A program made the translations under genes and the position numbers. DNA of 64,000 nt from Sweltsa coloradensis (Eukaryota; Arthropoda; Insecta; Plecoptera; Chloroperlidae). Below, piece after piece: positions 1-12,100 of this stretch. The stretch spans positions 186,001-250,000 of the forward strand of contig JAMZAV010001050.1 of NCBI GenBank assembly GCA_024449915.1, in the 5' to 3' direction. Every line of letters starts with the position of its first letter. Position 1 is the first letter of the stretch. The notes beneath the pieces were generated by a model. The model worked only from the letters and a program-made list of their open reading frames with translations. It did no database searches and had not been told where the DNA came from.

Positions 1-689
1 ATTAAATACGCCTAACTTGTGCTACACGTAGGAAACATATTTAAATCTAAGAATTAAAACATTAACTTTAATTCCTTAAAATAAATAAACCTCATTTTAT
101 TCATTGCAAGTTTAGTTTGTGAAAAAGATGTGAACTGCAAAACTTTGAATGACACAAGCAACTTTAGGGACAACACTTAGTATGACAGTCTGTAACAATC
201 AAGAATTTGAAGAAAACAAACAAAGCCACTGCCGGACACATTCAATTCACAGCCGTTTAAAATAACTTGACTGTATCCTCAGTTCAAGTAGGTTGAACCT
301 TGCATTCCCTACTGCACACACCCGTTTTGTACAAGAGAGTCGAGCAGATGTTCAGAAAGATAAGATATAAACAATCACTGGACGGATAACCTTGGTGTCT
401 CGCTTAGCTTCGTACACACACGTCACATCTGTGCGAGTGAATGATGAGCTGATCAACAGAGTGGGAGGTATAATATTAGTGTCGTGTTTGTTATGTGTCC
501 AAGACGCACTCAACAGACCGTGGTCGCCAGACTAACTAAAATAGTAATCCCAACGCTACTGTTAAAAGACATCACTATTCACTGTATTCAGTAAGTCTAT
601 CAACTGAGTTAATAGTTAATACTTAATAATATTATAATTGTTGGCCAGCATAATACTACTACATGTGCCGGTTTGTTCCCATTCTCCTC

Positions 690-1340
690 GAGTGCGTTCC
701 GTTACCTGCTGGCTCTACTGGGAGCACAGTAAACAACAGTGCTAGCCTGCGCGGTCAGTAGGCCTAGAAAACGGAATGGTTCCCAGTAAAAGCATCCAGC
801 ACAAACACTGCAGCTGTCAGAAAAATAATCGTGCAGTCAATTTAAAACATGATATTAATTATTTAGGGTAAACTTGAAGAGAAATGAAAAGATTTCACGT
901 TTATTCTCGGTTATGGATTTAACAAATAAATTATTCTCTTGGCGGAATATTTAAAGCCGTCATCTAGCCTAGGCCTAGGCCTAAAGTCATCGACCCATTA
1001 ATTGCAAGCTATGAATTAAAAAAGAAGTGTAAGCTCGCAAATAAATATTCTTAGCTCATTCCGAATTATTATTGTCATTTTTATTCCAGTGCAATATCAA
1101 ATATCTCATTTTTCTGAACAAATAAAGCAATTTATTAACTTTGGAAGCAAACTGACATTTCAACGCCGCCATGACACTAGCTGGTTTACTGGCGATACTG
1201 AGCGAGAAACCTCCAGCACTTCCAGTTACTGGAGGCGCTGGGCCAGCAATTTACGGGACGCTCAGCACACTGCTGACAGCAGTTAACGGAACGGGTCCAG
1301 TAAAGCTGGCAGTACGTCCAGCAGGTAACGGAACGCACTC
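690..1340. mobile_element. Inverted-repeat element (MITE-like)
   Basis: Perfect 23-bp inverted repeats at 690-712 and 1318-1340 (core GTGCGTTCCGTTACCTGC) enclose about 600 bp without a convincing ORF. I see no clear target duplication, so the family is uncertain. Confidence 0.55.
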
Positions 1341-1947
1341 CTTGATTGAACGGAACATACACTCGCACACCTTTGAGCCTGGCTTTAGCTTAAGCTGATG
1401 GTTACAGTCATCAACATCATGTAGGTCTATGTGAATGCTTTTAACGTCAATAACAAATTAAGATAATTAAACCATCATTTAACCCTATTCCTATTAATAA
1501 TAATGGAATGTGCCTATGTATAGAATGTAATAGTGTCAAGAAGCATAGGCCTACTCAGTCGCTACGCTCCATTGTTTTACTTTTTTAGGGAATCATAATG
1601 GAATAATTTAGATCTGGAAAAATAGAGGACCTAGGAGTTTACCCAATCACATTTTGTCAATCATTGCCACAACTAGTTATCCTGTTATAAAATAATAATA
1701 TATAATTAATTATATAATAGTAGTTATTACCTCAACAACAATATGAGATGTAAAACCTACCCCATTGCATTACTGCATTGTTTAGAAGTAAGGTTGCTGG
1801 AAAAAAATTAGGCCTAGGCCTAATTTTAAATTCCTTGATGTTTGTCATAGGCTTATATTATAAAGCCACGATGTATTAGTTTTGTTTCTGTAACACTGTA
1901 GGGGAATACATATAAGTTTTCATTTGATTGGGCCAGGTTATTTACTG

Positions 1948-2350
1948 TAGGTGTGCGAACAACAGATTTAACTTTGAATCGAATCGTGATAAAGTGTTCA
2001 AACATTTGAATATTTTGAGTTCGAATAATAGAACAATATTATCATTGATCTGCATTTAATAAATTCAAAATTGACGTTTATACTTTATTGAGATTTCAAA
2101 TCTCATTCGAGATGCCAGTGTTGGAATTTTCCGATTGACGTAACACCCTAAATACACTGCAAGTAGTGTGAGAAAAGAGTTTCCTGCTAGTGCAGATGAT
2201 TTCTAAATTCAGGCTCTGTTCTGCATTGGTTGAACTACCCCAAAACTTGTTCAAAAGGATTCGAATACACACTAGTTTGGTTTCGAATTGAGTTTGAACA
2301 CTTGATATGTTCGTTCAAATTTGAATTTTCGAGTACCCGCACACACACCT
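1948..2350. mobile_element. hAT-like MITE, GTGTGCGA type
   Basis: Left end TAGGTGTGCGAAC and right end CCGCACACACACCT form an imperfect inverted repeat. The interior is rich in TTCGAA/TTTGAA motifs. The ends resemble the better preserved element at 38486-38925. Confidence 0.5.
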
Positions 2351-3062
2351 CTATTATTTACACAAAGGCCCAGATTGGTTCTAGGTCCCATCTGGACCCA
2401 TCATAACAGGTAACACAGTCAGACAGATAGGGCAATGGTCAAACTAATCTCCCACCAGAGCGCAGAACGATCGGGCTTTGGGTCAATTTTGTATGGACGT
2501 TGATAAAATAGGATTGTTTACAACATTTCGACTGCAGTATATTATTTTTGTGGTGGGTGACAGATTTACCACCAGAGTGCAGGACGATCGGGCATTGGTC
2601 ACCGCCATGTGCAAGTTCCGCTGGAACTACACCGTAAAGAGTTCTGTGACCAAACCCCGATCATGCGATCCTGGTGGAAAATCCGAGTGAACCAGCTTCG
2701 CATTGCCCTACTAGTCCAAGTTGTCTTCAGAAGCCTCCAGGGCTTTTAATACCAATTAGTAATTACAGGTTCCAGCGTATTAAATGCAATTGAGCCGTCA
2801 CATAATATTAATATTATATCACAAAATCTTCGAACATTGCTTTACGTCTTAATTCAAGTCTGTTCTTTAAAACATTATAATTATAATACTGGCATCTACA
2901 TTGCTGTCCATAAACAACAAGACAAGATAAATATTTCTTAAAGATTAATAAATAAACAATACGTAAATGGACTATAATTTGATTGGTTTTTAACGTACCT
3001 GTAAACAAGTTTCAATATGTACAGATAAATCTAAGAGGGATGGCATGAAGTGGCTTGGAGGG

Positions 3063-3155
3063 CTATACCACAGTACCCCCTGGGCCCAGGCCCCCACCAA
3101 CAGCAGCGGCCGTGACAGTCGTGGGGCTGGTGGGGATGTGTGAAGACGCCAGGCC
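3063..3155 (-). CDS. WDR20: WDR20 terminal coding exon
   Basis: Thirty codons plus TAG behind acceptor CAACAG|GGC, in the phase 0 left by exon 4. It reads GLASSHIPTSPTTVTAAAV and ends LGPGGTVV. The Gly-Thr-Val-Val end agrees with the C-terminus of DMWD and long WDR20 forms, which supports a short exon that would otherwise be missed. The stop is at 3065-3063. Confidence 0.8.
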   Translation of the reverse strand, partial: GLASSHIPTSPTTVTAAAVGGGLGPGGTVV

Positions 3156-6100
3156 CTGTTGACACATACAGTACACGGCTCAGCGTTGAGTAGGAACTAG
3201 ACCAGGGGTAGACAAACCCACTAAAAAGTTAGGGGCCAGGGAAAATAAGTAGGTGCTAGCAGTATCGTGGTCTGGGGCTTTGCCCCAGACCTCGATATTT
3301 GCCATAGGCGAACTTTTCTTTTAGTAGGCTATTGGCATTGCATAACGTTTGATTGCCTAAAACGCGATTTAAAGCAAATTTGTATCAACAAACGTAATAA
3401 CTTGTGGAAGTAGCTAGTTAGGCCTAATGTTGCATTGATAAATGAAAAACACTCACCAATATCTGCAACAAGGTGCTTGTTAAATTTTTTCTTTCTTGAT
3501 GATCTACGCTAGGGGCCAGCATGAAAGTTTTACTTGCCCGGGCGAGCGGTAATTGTCCACCCCTGATCTACGCTAGGGGCCAGCATGAAAGTTTTACTCG
3601 CCCGGGCGAGCGGTAATTGTCCACCCCTGAACTAGACTTCATTGCAACAAATTTGAATATTGAGGCATGTCACAAATAGCCCAGCACAAGATTCTATATT
3701 TTGAGTTACTACCATATTAATATAAACAAGACAGAAATTACAAAATCGGCTTAGGGATTGAACCAGGGTCTGCTGCTTGCCTCGACTTTTGCTGGTGCAT
3801 TTTAGATCTCAATGTATGGAACAGCACTGCAATGAATCTCTACTGCCTTTAAAGTTTAAACTGACCGATCAAGCAACTAGTGTTGTTACCTTTGGAAGAT
3901 TTGGCCTATTAATTTGGGATTATACGTAGGTAGCCTGCCATCGTTTAAAGCAACCACAAATTTATTGTAAATTTAAACGTCAAAAATGTGAGCACGAAAG
4001 TAAAGTTAGGAGGAAAGATTGTGTGATGTAGCCTACTCACCATCTTGCCGGGTCGAGCCCACGTGTAGACGTACCCGTCCTGGCAAGCCGTCACAAAGCA
4101 GTCTTCTCGGAACACCAACGCTGTGAGCCGCTCGTGAGCTATCTTCTTACAGATAAGAGGTTCGAGGATAGGACACTCGTCGAACCTGCAACATCAAGGG
4201 AGGTGGTATGTGCATCTCAATGGACAACCCAATGAGTTCTCGACGTGTGAACAGAATCATTGTGGGGCAAAGTACATTCAAGGGCATTCTTTGGTAAGCT
4301 TGTCAAATTATAGTCCGGGGTCTCTATTCAAGTTGACAGGGGACAAATTGCAACAGAAGCAAATTTGGTAACATTGGATTGGATTCAGAAAAAAAAAATA
4401 CTAACCCTCATAGGGATGACATCGATCATTGTGACCTAAGAAAAACTTTTTTAATGTATGCACAGTTATTTTGGTGGTCATTTTCCGTACAACCTGTAAT
4501 ACGCGACAATATTTCCGCGGTCGTTTTCCGTGGAGCCCGTGAAGGCGTGTCTCGCCCGCCTTACATCATGAAACGATGTATTTCTCAACGTTGTGTCGTC
4601 GTCGTGATGAATGATACATACATTTAGGCACCTCGTTTTTGCATTTTCAAGGTGTTTCCCAGCCGCCATGAAACGTGGAATGAACTTGAAATCTGTCATA
4701 ATCAGAGCTATTTAGTATTTAGGTACCCGACAGCCCATGCCAATTTTGGTTTTGGTGCAAACATTCCTTCTGGGTGAAAAAATGGGATGAGTGACAAATG
4801 TGTAAAATCACTAATTAATTTGTCAGTTTAGATTTCACTGTGATTCTCAACAAACGGATGGGTCTACATTCTACAACGTTAAAATTTTACATAATGTATT
4901 ATATCGTTATAGTGATAACATAGTGCCCTGTGAAAGAAATTTGTTGTGTACCCTTTCACATATTTTGAGCACTATATCACAACTGAAATAAAGCAAGGCA
5001 ATGATGTTGTGACTGGTACAAATAGAGTTGTGAGTGAGAGCTAAGTAATAAAACTAATAGATTAATTTTTAGGGATGTCAACGATAATTGTATATCGACA
5101 ATTAATAATTATCTATAGGCACTAACAACGGTTTGAAACTGGGATAGGAAAACGTGTTATACTCCAAATCGTGTCATGTGACACTCGCTAGTTGAGGACA
5201 CACTGGGGTGGTGGCGCTAGTCGTCAGTATACTTGTACCTCATTGGTCGAAATTTCTCATTGGTTGAAAAATTCAAATTCTACACGTCACGTTCCGTCCG
5301 TTACAAAGCTGTCAGCTGCGAGCAACGTTCGGCAGGTAGGCCTAGTTAAGCTTGTGATTGTTTCACTGCTAAGTGTGTATTATAATATCATAACTGCATA
5401 AGACTATTGTAATTGTGTGGTCATATAGTATTTTTTGTAGACTAGGCCATACGATTGTAATAATTTAGTTATGTTTTGATAATAACTTAGCATTGAAATT
5501 CGACCATGGCTTGCCGGCTAGGCCTACCTAATGGCAATGGTCTCTCTATGCCCATGATTCCCTTATGCAAGTTTAACGATGATTCAATAACAAATGTCTT
5601 ACTAGACCTTCTTATTCATTTCAATGATTTTACTCTTCAAAGAACTAAAATCATTGAAATGATCTGACTGAGCTAGTAAGATATTTGAATCGACGCAGCA
5701 AAGTAGAATTTTTAGGTTAGGGCACCTACAAAAGCTACCTACGTTACCGACAAAACCAGATTAGTTCGAGGACACACAGGGGTGGTGGCAGCACTATCTA
5801 CACTTGCGCACTATAACACAACTTTAACATTGAGTTGCGCATCTTTACAACGTAAATATATTAGTATCCTTGGGCACTAATATTGATTATCGATATTAGC
5901 GTATGTTTATATGACAAATAGACGCTGCTACAACGTTTTTCTCCTGAATTCTGGATTTCATGGAATTCCCAGCATCTCATAACAGGTTTTTCCACAATCT
6001 ATTTGACGGTGCCACTCCTCACCCCACCTATTGAGAAACAACACTCGTCGCTCTCTCTCTTTAACCATCCCTCTCGCACACTCGCTCGTGGGAGGGGCAT

Positions 6101-9100
6101 CGACGGGCCCGTCATAGGTGGCGGCCAATCCACCGACCAGCGTTGAGATGGCGTGCAATTCAAATTGACGATATATTGTGATATGATAACAATACTATAT
6201 TATCAATTACTGTATCGTCGCAATATTAGGCATATTCTCATTTCGGCGCGATTATCGATATGAATTTTCATATCGTTTGACATCCCTAATTAATTTTGAT
6301 CCTACCAGGAAGCCATTCAAGCCAAGTAGATATTAATATTATTAATATTAGCCAGCGATTTAGCCGCGGTCGCTTAACCAGTTCCCACTCGAACACTGAA
6401 GTTAAGCAACATCGGGCGTGGTCAGGGGTTGAGTGGGTCGCCGCTCTGCCCTGAAACACACGTATATCGCTGGCTAGAGCAGACTAGGGTTCGTAAGCTT
6501 GTGTGACAGCTTCGTTCTCCTTAGCGCCGTCTGCTCGGCAGTCCGGGTTAGTGGAGGAACCTATATGACTGTTAAAAGTTACACCGTCCTTTCGGATGGG
6601 ACGTAAAGCCGTTGGTCCCCTTGGTACTTTTCGGTAGGAGTAGGCTATGTGCCGGTACCGGGTTTCCCCTCCTCCCTTCTCTATTAAATTTGCACTAGTG
6701 GGCTACATTGCCTGTTGCAAATAGAGACATAAATAAAAAAAAAAAAAAAAAATATGATCGGTACGGTATGTAACTTGGGAGCCAATTGCACACCTGGCTG
6801 CAAACTCTAGAGAATACATTAACCTATAGGCCAACTAACCTTGGACATGACCCTGTTCCGATTAGTCTCATTGGATCGTCGGCAGCAGTTCGATTCGTAG
6901 CTCCGCCCCCTCGCCCTGTAGAGTTTGTTTTGTCTGCGTTGGTGGAACTGGCTCGTGAGGGCAAACTGAAGTTTCTCTTGTGAGTCCCGCTTCCATCTCT
7001 CCTGCAGGAGCAGTTTTAAACCGTCAGCAAAACCACATTTATAAGACTGCGTACGTAGCCAAATGGCAAATACCGTTACTTTAATCAGCTCTTCACTAAA
7101 AAAGTAGGATCACACCTACGCTACCCTACCTACACCCAACAAAGGAGCACACCAACATGAGGGTCGGCCAATGGCTTTTAATAGTTGTATCTAAAAGTAG
7201 GTGTAGGCAAACCAGAACTGGGTGGGTAGATTTAAACAAGTAAATGCCTTTGTTCATAGGAGAGGCCTAATAGTAATAGGGCCAGGAGCAGTAAATACCT
7301 GTTGTCACCAAACCCGAGGCCGGCGAGCCTCTGAGTCAACGACGGAGCCGTCGCGCTCGACGAGCTGTTGTGCCACTGCGGTACCGCCCCCTCGCTCAGA
7401 CTCTCTTTTTCTCTATTAGGAACACTTATCGTTGGCGACGCCACATTGTTACACTTGTGCACGGCCCCCGAAGCACTGCCGTTCACGCCAAACGTCTCGA
7501 AACTCCCCGAGCCACCCAGACCGCTAGTCCTCAGTTTCGTACACACTGGCTGCCTCAACACGTCCTCGGTGATGTCCCACAGACACAGTTGCGTGTCTTG
7601 ACCCACCGAACCCAGGCGATAACACGTCGGGGACGTCATGCGGTTGAAGTCCGAACCGTTCGAGTTCCTATTCGAAGTCTGATTACCCGAACAACTATTC
7701 GAGTTCCTCTTGAAGGAATTACGTTCACTACTACCACTAGATAAATTACAATTGTGAATAGGATTGGGCAAGATGTGGTTATGCTGTATGGGAAGGGACT
7801 CGTCATCAGACCCTCCACTAAAGTCTACAGTCCCATCAGTCTCACTGTAGGAGGTGGTGTAGGGGTCGAAGGCCACGACGCTCACCCAGCTGCGGTGACC
7901 CTGCCCCCTGGCCACCACCCTCCGCTCGTGGAAGCTCCACACGGTCACTAGGTCGTCCTCGCCGCCCACCACCACGTAGCGGCCGTCGGGCGACCAACAC
8001 ACGCACAGAAACCCGCCGAAGTAGCTCCGCGCCGAGCCCAGGAGCTCCATCGTGTCGTAGTGGAACACTCGGAGGAAGCCGTCCTGGGACACGGTGGCAA
8101 GATGGCCGCCGCACGGGGAGAAGGCAAACTCGTTGATGCAGCAGCCCTCGGAGGAGCCGACCACCCAGCGGTAGAGGGGGTTGCGCGTGGACTTGGTCTT
8201 GCAGGTGTGGATGGCGAAGCCCTCCCCCTTGCTTGAAGGGCTGGTAGTGGGGCGGCGCCGTGCCGCAGGGCAGCTCCTCGTTGTAGAGGTAGAGTTGCCC
8301 GCTCGAGTGCGACACCAGGAACAGGTTCGGGGAGCCAGGAACCCAGCGGATGCAAGTCACCTTGGTCTTGTCAATCAGCCTCTGCACAAACACAAACAAT
8401 TAAACAAAGACTATTGTCATGGAAAGTATTAAAACAATTATACCAAGATCACATCGGACTACATTACAGGCTGAGAATTTTTTATTTGTAGGCCTACTTA
8501 CAAATTATTTATTAATGACTCTTTGGTACAGGAGGACGATCATTGACATGATATTTTTTATTCAAACTCACTCTCGGTAGCATATTCCATTTTATTCAAC
8601 AACTTAATTTTCTGCCCCAGCATAGTTTACAAGATATCAACATTCAAAAGTAGAACCAATGTACAGAGATATTGTTCAATGTTGTTCAAGCAACGTTCAA
8701 CGAATTCCAAAAACAAAAAACAAAAAGAGAAACTTACATCTTAATTTTAATACCGTATCTTTACATTTAGTCTCACAACTTTACAGACTGTGCCGTGTCC
8801 CTGCTGACAACTGTAGGCTATCTATTGTATGCTATTACATATACCTACCTCCTCATTGTACAGTTTGCTGAGCTCTTTCTTAATGGGGTCGATTAGCTGA
8901 ATCTGACCCGTGGAAAAGCCGACAATGAGGGACACACTTTCGGATGTCATTGTGACGACATTGAAGTCGTGGCACGTTGGGTTCGTCCCTTTATACATCT
9001 TTTTGTCAACAGGCTTGGTTAGGTCAGCAGCCTGCAATGAAAATAGTAGGTTAGATAAGAATAAGATACGTTACACAGGCCAGCCTAGATTCACTACACT

Positions 9101-12100
9101 ATAGGCCTACAATTGAACTATCAATTTTATAGCAATAGTAGCCTATGTTATTAGACGAGTGAGCGCAGCGAACGTAGTCTACAACGAACTCGATCCTAGC
9201 TAACCACGGCAATGCACTTCATGCTCCCCCCCCCCCAACACCACTAACCTACTTTCCTTTTCGGGGGGTCCCTATAATGAAAAAGTAGGCCCTACCCAAA
9301 ATACTTAGCCTATAGTATAGGCCTACTATAAGATCATTACGGTATAAAGAAAAAATCCTTATTAAAGATAAATAAAAAATAAGATTCTCAAGGAAAAGGG
9401 AAAAAAAAGTGCAGCTACTTGATGTAGACGAGGGAGCGCAGTGACTGTCTGGGTGTGAGGGTTTGTACTAGGCTATAAAAATCAGCCGAATCGCTGAATA
9501 GATTGCGCTGAAATTTAAAAAAGACATCGGGTGCAAGTTAACTGAGAACTGCTAACAAAATGAGCAAAATCCGTTGCGATTTAAACCTACAAGAAATAAT
9601 TAGGCCTAGACGAGGAAGCGAAGCGACTTGAGTTACAATTCCAAGTCAAATGGCACAAGATCTGTGTTTTTGTCTGTAGTCTCCAAATTGATTGATTGGA
9701 TTGATTGGATATTTGATTGGATATTGCTTTACGTCTCATATTTATGCAACTTGGCTAATAGAGACGAAGGGTGGGACGTATGGGATGACGCGGGGGGACA
9801 AGGGGTGGACAGGCATGTGCTGGTCAGAACCAGCCACAAGCATATGGGGAGGGCAGGGGTTCCCCCACGTCGTGGTCGTCTCCGTCTGTGTCATCATCCG
9901 TCCGTGTTGTCTTTGTCGTCGCCGTCGGGGAGGTAGTCAAAGGGAAGGGGTTCCCCGACGACGACCCAGAGCTCGCCATTAGTTTCAGGGAGTAAAACTC
10001 CCCTATTCACGGGCCATACCGCGAGAAGGTGTCGAGTTGGAGATATCCGCCGGATAGACGACGAGATAATAGTATCGGAACTTGTTAAGTCCGCCATTTT
10101 CTTGATTTTGTCACTTTTCAACTTTTGACAGACTGTAAACAACTTTTTGTAAATTCCACGATTTACGGAAACGAGTGTAAAACCTATTAAATGTCAAAGG
10201 GGAAGGAGACATCATTACTGAGTGTTTATAGCCGTGTCTACAATATTATTATCATCGACCAAGGAAAGGAGTCGGTTGGACTCTTCTATGACTTTAGCAA
10301 GGCGTTCGACACCATATGTCATAGCCGCCTGGAAACCAAACTTGAAGCTGTCGGAATAAGAGGAGTGGCATCAAATGGTTGATGTCATTTCTCTCGCAAA
10401 GACAGCAAGTGGTCGAAATTAAAACAACTGACTGGAATGGTAGGCCTACCCTTTGTAATAACCTCTCTGAATTAGGATATTTGACCAAAGGAGTGCCCCA
10501 AGGATCTATACTCGGTCCCACCTGCTATCTATTTATATGTAAACGAATTGCCCGAAATCCTCGACACGGGCACTGTCACACTTTTTGCTGATGATACTAG
10601 TCATCTCATAGCAAGCAATAAAAAAGATATAGTTTCCCTATCGGCAACTGCTAATGAGCAAACTGGCAAAATTTCACACTGGTCCAATGTCAACCAGGTT
10701 AAACTGAACCAGCAGAAATGCTCACTCCTATACTTTCATACTTACCAAAACCAGCCAACCCTCAGTCCACTATTTAAGCTAGAAGGGAAAAGTTTAAAAC
10801 AAACCCGTCTTACTGAATTTCTTGGATTAACACTAGCCGATACACTCGAATGGTCCACTCACATAAATAAAATTCGGCCTAAACTGCAACGAAGTTGCTT
10901 CATGTTACGCCGATTGAAGCACATTATTAGTCCCCAAATACTCAAATCAGTATATTATGCTCATTTCTACTCTCATATATTGTATTGTACTCTATTTAAA
11001 GGGGCCTCTTCTCAGTCACTGTCTTTTCAGACTGCAAAAGAGAGCGATTCGAAGTCTTGCCGGGGTCCCTCCGTGGACCCCTTGCCGTGATCTATTCAGA
11101 TCCCTGCAAATACTAACCCTACCATCGATACTCATTAATGAAGCAATTCTCTTTGTTTTGAAATTTCCCAGCTTATTCACCACAAACTCCTCCATCCACC
11201 ACCATGCCACTAGAGGGCAACACAAAATATTTTTAGACCACCATAAACTCTCACTCTATTCCAAAAGCCCACACTACCTATGCTCCCTTATATTCAACCG
11301 ACTTCCACTACAACTTAAAACTCAAGCTGACAATTTTAATAAATTCCGCCACATGCTCAAATTGCACCTCACAGATAAAGCCTACTACTCTAGGCTATCG
11401 ATGAATATCTGGAATCATAAAAATGTACCGGTACTGTGAATTTCCACTACAAGCCTATACCTATGACCCCTCATCAATAATTCATCATTCTTCATTGCAT
11501 TATACAGTGCTTCATTCTTCTTATATCATAAACTATCAAACATATTTTTTGAATGCTTTGTTAAATATTAGTAGTCACAGGCCTAGTCTAGTTATTAATG
11601 TACCTAGGCCTAATGTTGGTTATTTCTTCTCTTCTCTTTATTTCTTTTAGTATATTATACATGTAGTAAATTAATGTAGCAGGTAATATGGAAGAACATT
11701 TTGTAGGGAGGAGCTCTCATCCCTACATGTTAACAAATGAATATCACCTTTTGTAATTTGTATACTAGAATTACAATAAATATTATTTGGCCTATTATTA
11801 TAACACAACCAAAACGTGTTTTTACTTCCAGGAAAGCCAAAATTATACCAAAACAGCCAACGTTCGGGTATTGGGTCGAGTTCCATTAGCCGGGGTGTCT
11901 CCGCCGCCATTGAAACTCCATGTTATTCGTGAATATTCATTTTTGCTGGATTGAAATTCAATAGCAATTTACACTCACATAAAAGTTAAACACATGAATA
12001 AATAAAATGGAACCCTGTTGTTAGTTTCACAAGTTGCTCTTTAGCTAATACGTATTTGTAAATTACGTAATTTTCGGCCATGATAATATTTAGCTATGTT

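Larger units (their letters stand above)
1..3062. other. Noncoding region downstream of WDR20
   Basis: No supported gene. Short ORFs here have no recognisable content. It contains two inverted-repeat elements (about 690-1340 and 1948-2350) and a loosely repeated segment (2440-2600) around CCACCAGAG-GCAG-ACGATCGGGC. The WDR20 3'UTR should begin at 3062 going down. Confidence 0.5.

Noticed and set aside
7842..8399. Minus-strand 185-codon ORF as a separate protein
   Set aside because: Its first third is WDR20 exon 3; the remainder (HPHLQDQVHAQPP...) is out-of-frame reading after the one-base insertion.
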